Shown piece after piece: positions 5,649-7,803 of a stretch of DNA of 7,803 bases. A program made the position numbers and the translations under genes. Every line of letters starts with the position of its first letter. The stretch's first letter is position 1. Source of the stretch: Candidatus Omnitrophota bacterium (GTDB taxonomy: Bacteria; Omnitrophota; Gorgyraeia; Zapsychrales; Zapsychraceae); assembly GCA_030634235.1 (NCBI GenBank), contig DAOWBD010000040.1, forward strand, positions 1 to 7,803. Direction: 5' to 3'. Under the pieces are notes generated by a model. That model was not told the origin of the DNA, did not search any database, and worked only from the letters and a program-made list of their open reading frames with translations.

Positions 5649-6642
5649 AGCAATACAAAATTTTAAAAAGAATATTATCTCAATCGGTCGGCTCCTGTGG
5701 GAGAAAAACCTTGTGACCGGCCTGAACGGAAATATCAGCCGCCGTGTCGATGATGAAACGATCGTTATCACTTTGGACGTGACATGCCTGGGACTGCTCC
5801 AGGAGACTGACATCTTGCACATGAAGCTTGACGGTGAGGCCCTGGAAGAAGGCAATGTTTCAACCGAGACGCTACTCCATACCGAGGTTTATAAGAATTT
5901 TCCGGAAACAATAGCTATCGTGCATACCCACACCACTTACACCAATGCCTATTTTTTGGAGAACAAAAGTTTAATCCCTCAGATATTCGAATCGAAGATG
6001 TATTTAGGAAAAATCAAATCGGTCAACCAGGTTACACCGGCCGTGACAGACGCCGCGCCGGTTATTGAGGCATTAAAAAGCAATAACATCACTGTTTTGC
6101 GCAACCACGGAGTTATCGCAAAGGGAGAAGACCTGTTCGATTGTTTCCTTTTGATCCAGGCGCTTGAAGAAGCTGTGGCGGTCGACGCGATCAGCCGTCT
6201 TTATGCCAAATCCCCCGGGAAAAAAGAGCAGAACAAGGAACTGGCAAGCGTTCCGTCGGAATCAAAGAAATATAAGCTGTTTTCTCAAGAACAGATCGAC
6301 GATATTGTCAAGATCGTTAATAACGATCCGCAAATGAAGGACCTCGGCGCACAGACAAAGATGACGATGGACCTTGCGGTTCAATTAGAGGAAACAGGGG
6401 CAACGTATAGTTTTTCTTTTGAAGATGGCAGGATCGCGAAAGTCGGCAATGACACGGGTGCGGAATTTCTGATCTCAGCGCCGGAAAACATCTGGCGCGC
6501 AGTCTTTAACCGCGAGATCGACCCGTTTGTCGCTACAACGCAAAAGAAGATGAACCTTAAAGGGGATTTTGCCAAGATCTCAAAATGGTACGCGCCATGT
6601 AGCCGAATCTTTGAGCTGTGGGGCGAGGTTCCCGTTGAGTAA
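5638..6642 (+). CDS. Class II aldolase fused to a C-terminal SCP2 lipid-carrier domain
   Basis: A two-domain protein of 334 residues. Residues 1-194 are a FucA/AraD-type class II aldolase: GLNGNIS (28-34), STE with the catalytic Glu77, the zinc-binding VHTH (His96, His98) and NHG (His157). It should cleave a ketose 1-phosphate to dihydroxyacetone phosphate and an aldehyde. After a charged linker (195-213), residues 214-334 resemble SCP2 sterol/lipid-carrier domains: FEDGR (261-265), the central PENIW segment and LKGDFA (307-312). FucA-type aldolases are usually about 215 residues, so the fusion is unusual. The phosphate-binding TPTG/TPSG loop is replaced by TLDVTCLG (45-52). I chose the ATG at 5638, with GGA 7 bases upstream, over a TTG at 5626. 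It overlaps the preceding gene by 11 bases and is followed after 11 bases by the next. The natural aldehyde product is unknown. Confidence 0.92.
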   Translation: METEAIQNFKKNIISIGRLLWEKNLVTGLNGNISRRVDDETIVITLDVTCLGLLQETDILHMKLDGEALEEGNVSTETLLHTEVYKNFPETIAIVHTHTTYTNAYFLENKSLIPQIFESKMYLGKIKSVNQVTPAVTDAAPVIEALKSNNITVLRNHGVIAKGEDLFDCFLLIQALEEAVAVDAISRLYAKSPGKKEQNKELASVPSESKKYKLFSQEQIDDIVKIVNNDPQMKDLGAQTKMTMDLAVQLEETGATYSFSFEDGRIAKVGNDTGAEFLISAPENIWRAVFNREIDPFVATTQKKMNLKGDFAKISKWYAPCSRIFELWGEVPVE

Positions 6643-6653
6643 AGGACTGGAAA

Positions 6654-7166
6654 ATGATCGATCATGCAAGTTTAATACAGACTTTAGACGCAAAACTCAA
6701 TGAATTCAATTATGTCCGTGAGCCCGTGATCACGATACCGAATATCGAATACATTTCCTACATGAAAGACAAAAGTGTTTTTAAGGTCAAAAACCTTTGT
6801 TCTGTCATTGATCTGCCGGACAATATGGTTGATATCGGCATGGCTAAAAATTTTATGATATTCCTCAAGAAAAGCCTGCTTGATCAATATGGTGACGCGT
6901 TTTTATGGAAAGAGCTCGAGATGTGCTTTGTCGTTTTGTGTAGCGATAGGTTATACAAAGTATTACAGCCCAATGAAGGAAAAATTATGAGTGAGGCAAG
7001 TTTTTCATTGAACGCCATGCTTGGTACATGTTTTATCAATAAGGAAGTGATTGACAGTTTTTCTGTCTCCACGTGGGGAATTTACTTTTCAGGAGAGCAT
7101 TTTAAGGCAGTCGATAAAATTGTTACGCAATGGATCAACGAAAAAAAAGCGGCTCCCCAGAGTTAA
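6654..7166 (+). CDS. Conserved-looking hypothetical protein of 170 residues
   Basis: I do not recognise this protein. It has no signal peptide, clear transmembrane helix, cysteine cluster or nucleotide-binding motif. It looks like a compact soluble mixed alpha/beta protein, with hydrophobic stretches around WKELEMCFVVLCS and STWGIYFSGEHF and a basic C-terminus. AAAGGA (6641-6646) overlaps the aldolase stop and lies 7 bases before the ATG, and the stop is 5 bases before the aldehyde dehydrogenase start, so it is very likely translated and co-expressed. Its GC content (40% at 6781-6840) is below that of its neighbours, which may mark a separately acquired gene. A role in the same pathway, as a subunit or binding protein, is inferred from position only. 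Confidence 0.8.
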   Translation: MIDHASLIQTLDAKLNEFNYVREPVITIPNIEYISYMKDKSVFKVKNLCSVIDLPDNMVDIGMAKNFMIFLKKSLLDQYGDAFLWKELEMCFVVLCSDRLYKVLQPNEGKIMSEASFSLNAMLGTCFINKEVIDSFSVSTWGIYFSGEHFKAVDKIVTQWINEKKAAPQS

Positions 7167-7171
7167 GCCAT

Positions 7172-7803
7172 ATGGATACAACGATCATTCAACAATTCGG
7201 CTTTCTGATCAATGGCGAGATAAAGCCTATCGTGGGAAGCAACTATTTCGAATCCGTTGACCCTTCAAGCGGTGAGGTCTTTGCCCGGACGGCGAATGCC
7301 ACCATTGAGGATATGCAGGAAGCGATCCGGGCAGCGCGCGCCGCTTTTGAGGGGGGGCGCTGGTCGAAATTAACGGTCGCACAACGCGGCAAATACTTGA
7401 TTAAGATCGCACAGCTCATTCGTGTCAACGCCAAGGAGCTGGCAGATCTTGAAACCCGCGATACGGGTAAAACGACGAAACAGACAACTTTTATCGATAT
7501 CCCGACGTGCGCGGATACATTTGAGTATTTCGGAAAGATCACGACGGAACTCGACCGGAAGATCAACCCCGTACAGGCAACGGTCAAAAGCGTTACCGAT
7601 CGCGAACCGATCGGCGTTGTCGGCTGCATTATTCCATGGAACTATCCGCTCATTATGGCGGGCTGGAAGATGGCGCCGGCGCTGGCGGCCGGGAACACGG
7701 TTGTTTTTAAGCCGTCCTCGACGGCGAGCGCCTCGGGCGCCTATCGCGGCGTGAGCGTGACGTCGTGCGTGCGCTCGCACTCGGAGTTGATGTTGTCGTC
7801 AAG
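7172..7803 (+). CDS. NAD(P)-dependent aldehyde dehydrogenase (3' truncated by window edge)
   Basis: Oxidises an aldehyde to the carboxylic acid. The N-terminal 186 or so residues are typical of the roughly 490-residue ALDH superfamily (betaine/phenylacetaldehyde dehydrogenase style): FLINGE (11-16), PSSGEVFA, the RDTGK segment, IIPWNYP with the oxyanion-hole Asn157, and PALAAGNTVVFKPS with the cofactor-binding Lys180. The catalytic Cys and Glu regions lie beyond the window. The start at 7172 is 5 bases after the preceding stop; the ribosome site is weak (GAG at 7160-7162). In context it would oxidise the aldehyde released by the aldolase. From about 7730 the translation (SASGAYRGVSVTSC) no longer fits the family, which suggests a frameshift or a chimeric sequence end. 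The frame stays open to the edge. Confidence 0.92.
   Translation, partial: MDTTIIQQFGFLINGEIKPIVGSNYFESVDPSSGEVFARTANATIEDMQEAIRAARAAFEGGRWSKLTVAQRGKYLIKIAQLIRVNAKELADLETRDTGKTTKQTTFIDIPTCADTFEYFGKITTELDRKINPVQATVKSVTDREPIGVVGCIIPWNYPLIMAGWKMAPALAAGNTVVFKPSSTASASGAYRGVSVTSCVRSHSELMLSS

Noticed and set aside
7370..7780. Long minus-strand and alternate plus-strand open frames over the dehydrogenase gene
   Set aside because: They are shadows of the GC-rich ALDH coding frame, with arginine- and serine-rich translations and no family signature.
1785..7803. Bacterial microcompartment locus, because an aldolase and an aldehyde dehydrogenase are adjacent
   Set aside because: No shell-protein gene or recognisable encapsulation peptide is in the window, and the dehydrogenase is not of the CoA-acylating type by its visible half.

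Overview
The window carries an AT-rich signalling gene on the left and, from about position 1785 to the right edge, a tightly packed plus-strand operon of seven genes. There are no tRNAs, rRNAs, CRISPR arrays or transposases. The organism cannot be named from sequence alone. Shine-Dalgarno sites, a sigma70-type promoter and strong local swings in base composition indicate a bacterium. An uncultured lineage of the Omnitrophota or Elusimicrobiota kind is only a guess.

Layout: (1) 1-108 may be the tail of an unidentified gene. (2) 133-1407 encodes a membrane-anchored GAF-GGDEF diguanylate cyclase. (3) 1408-1784 is a regulatory intergenic region with a good TTGACA / TAAAAT promoter, an 11-bp tandem repeat just upstream of it, a 12-bp palindrome and competing small hairpins in the leader. 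(4) 1785-7803 holds, in order, an AMP-forming acyl-CoA synthetase, a nucleoside phosphorylase, an MtnA/eIF2B-type sugar-1-phosphate isomerase, a half-length paralogue of that isomerase lacking the catalytic residues, a class II aldolase fused to an SCP2 lipid-carrier domain, an unrecognised 170-residue protein, and an aldehyde dehydrogenase cut by the right edge. Gaps are short or negative, except for 67 bp before the half-length paralogue, where a palindromic repeat element sits.

The enzymes form a logical chain: phosphorolysis of a nucleoside to a sugar 1-phosphate, isomerisation to a ketose 1-phosphate, retro-aldol cleavage to dihydroxyacetone phosphate plus an aldehyde, oxidation of the aldehyde to an acid, and activation of the acid to an acyl-CoA. 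This matches the known 'DHAP shunt' for 5'-methylthioadenosine or 5'-deoxyadenosine salvage, with an added CoA-ligation step. Several features are unusual for that shunt: the SCP2 domain on the aldolase, altered active-site residues in the phosphorylase and aldolase, the inactive-looking isomerase half and the unknown protein. Together they suggest a variant acting on a different, perhaps hydrophobic, 5'-substituted nucleoside. That last step is inference.

The last roughly 70 bases stop resembling an aldehyde dehydrogenase and may be a sequencing or assembly fault at a contig end.
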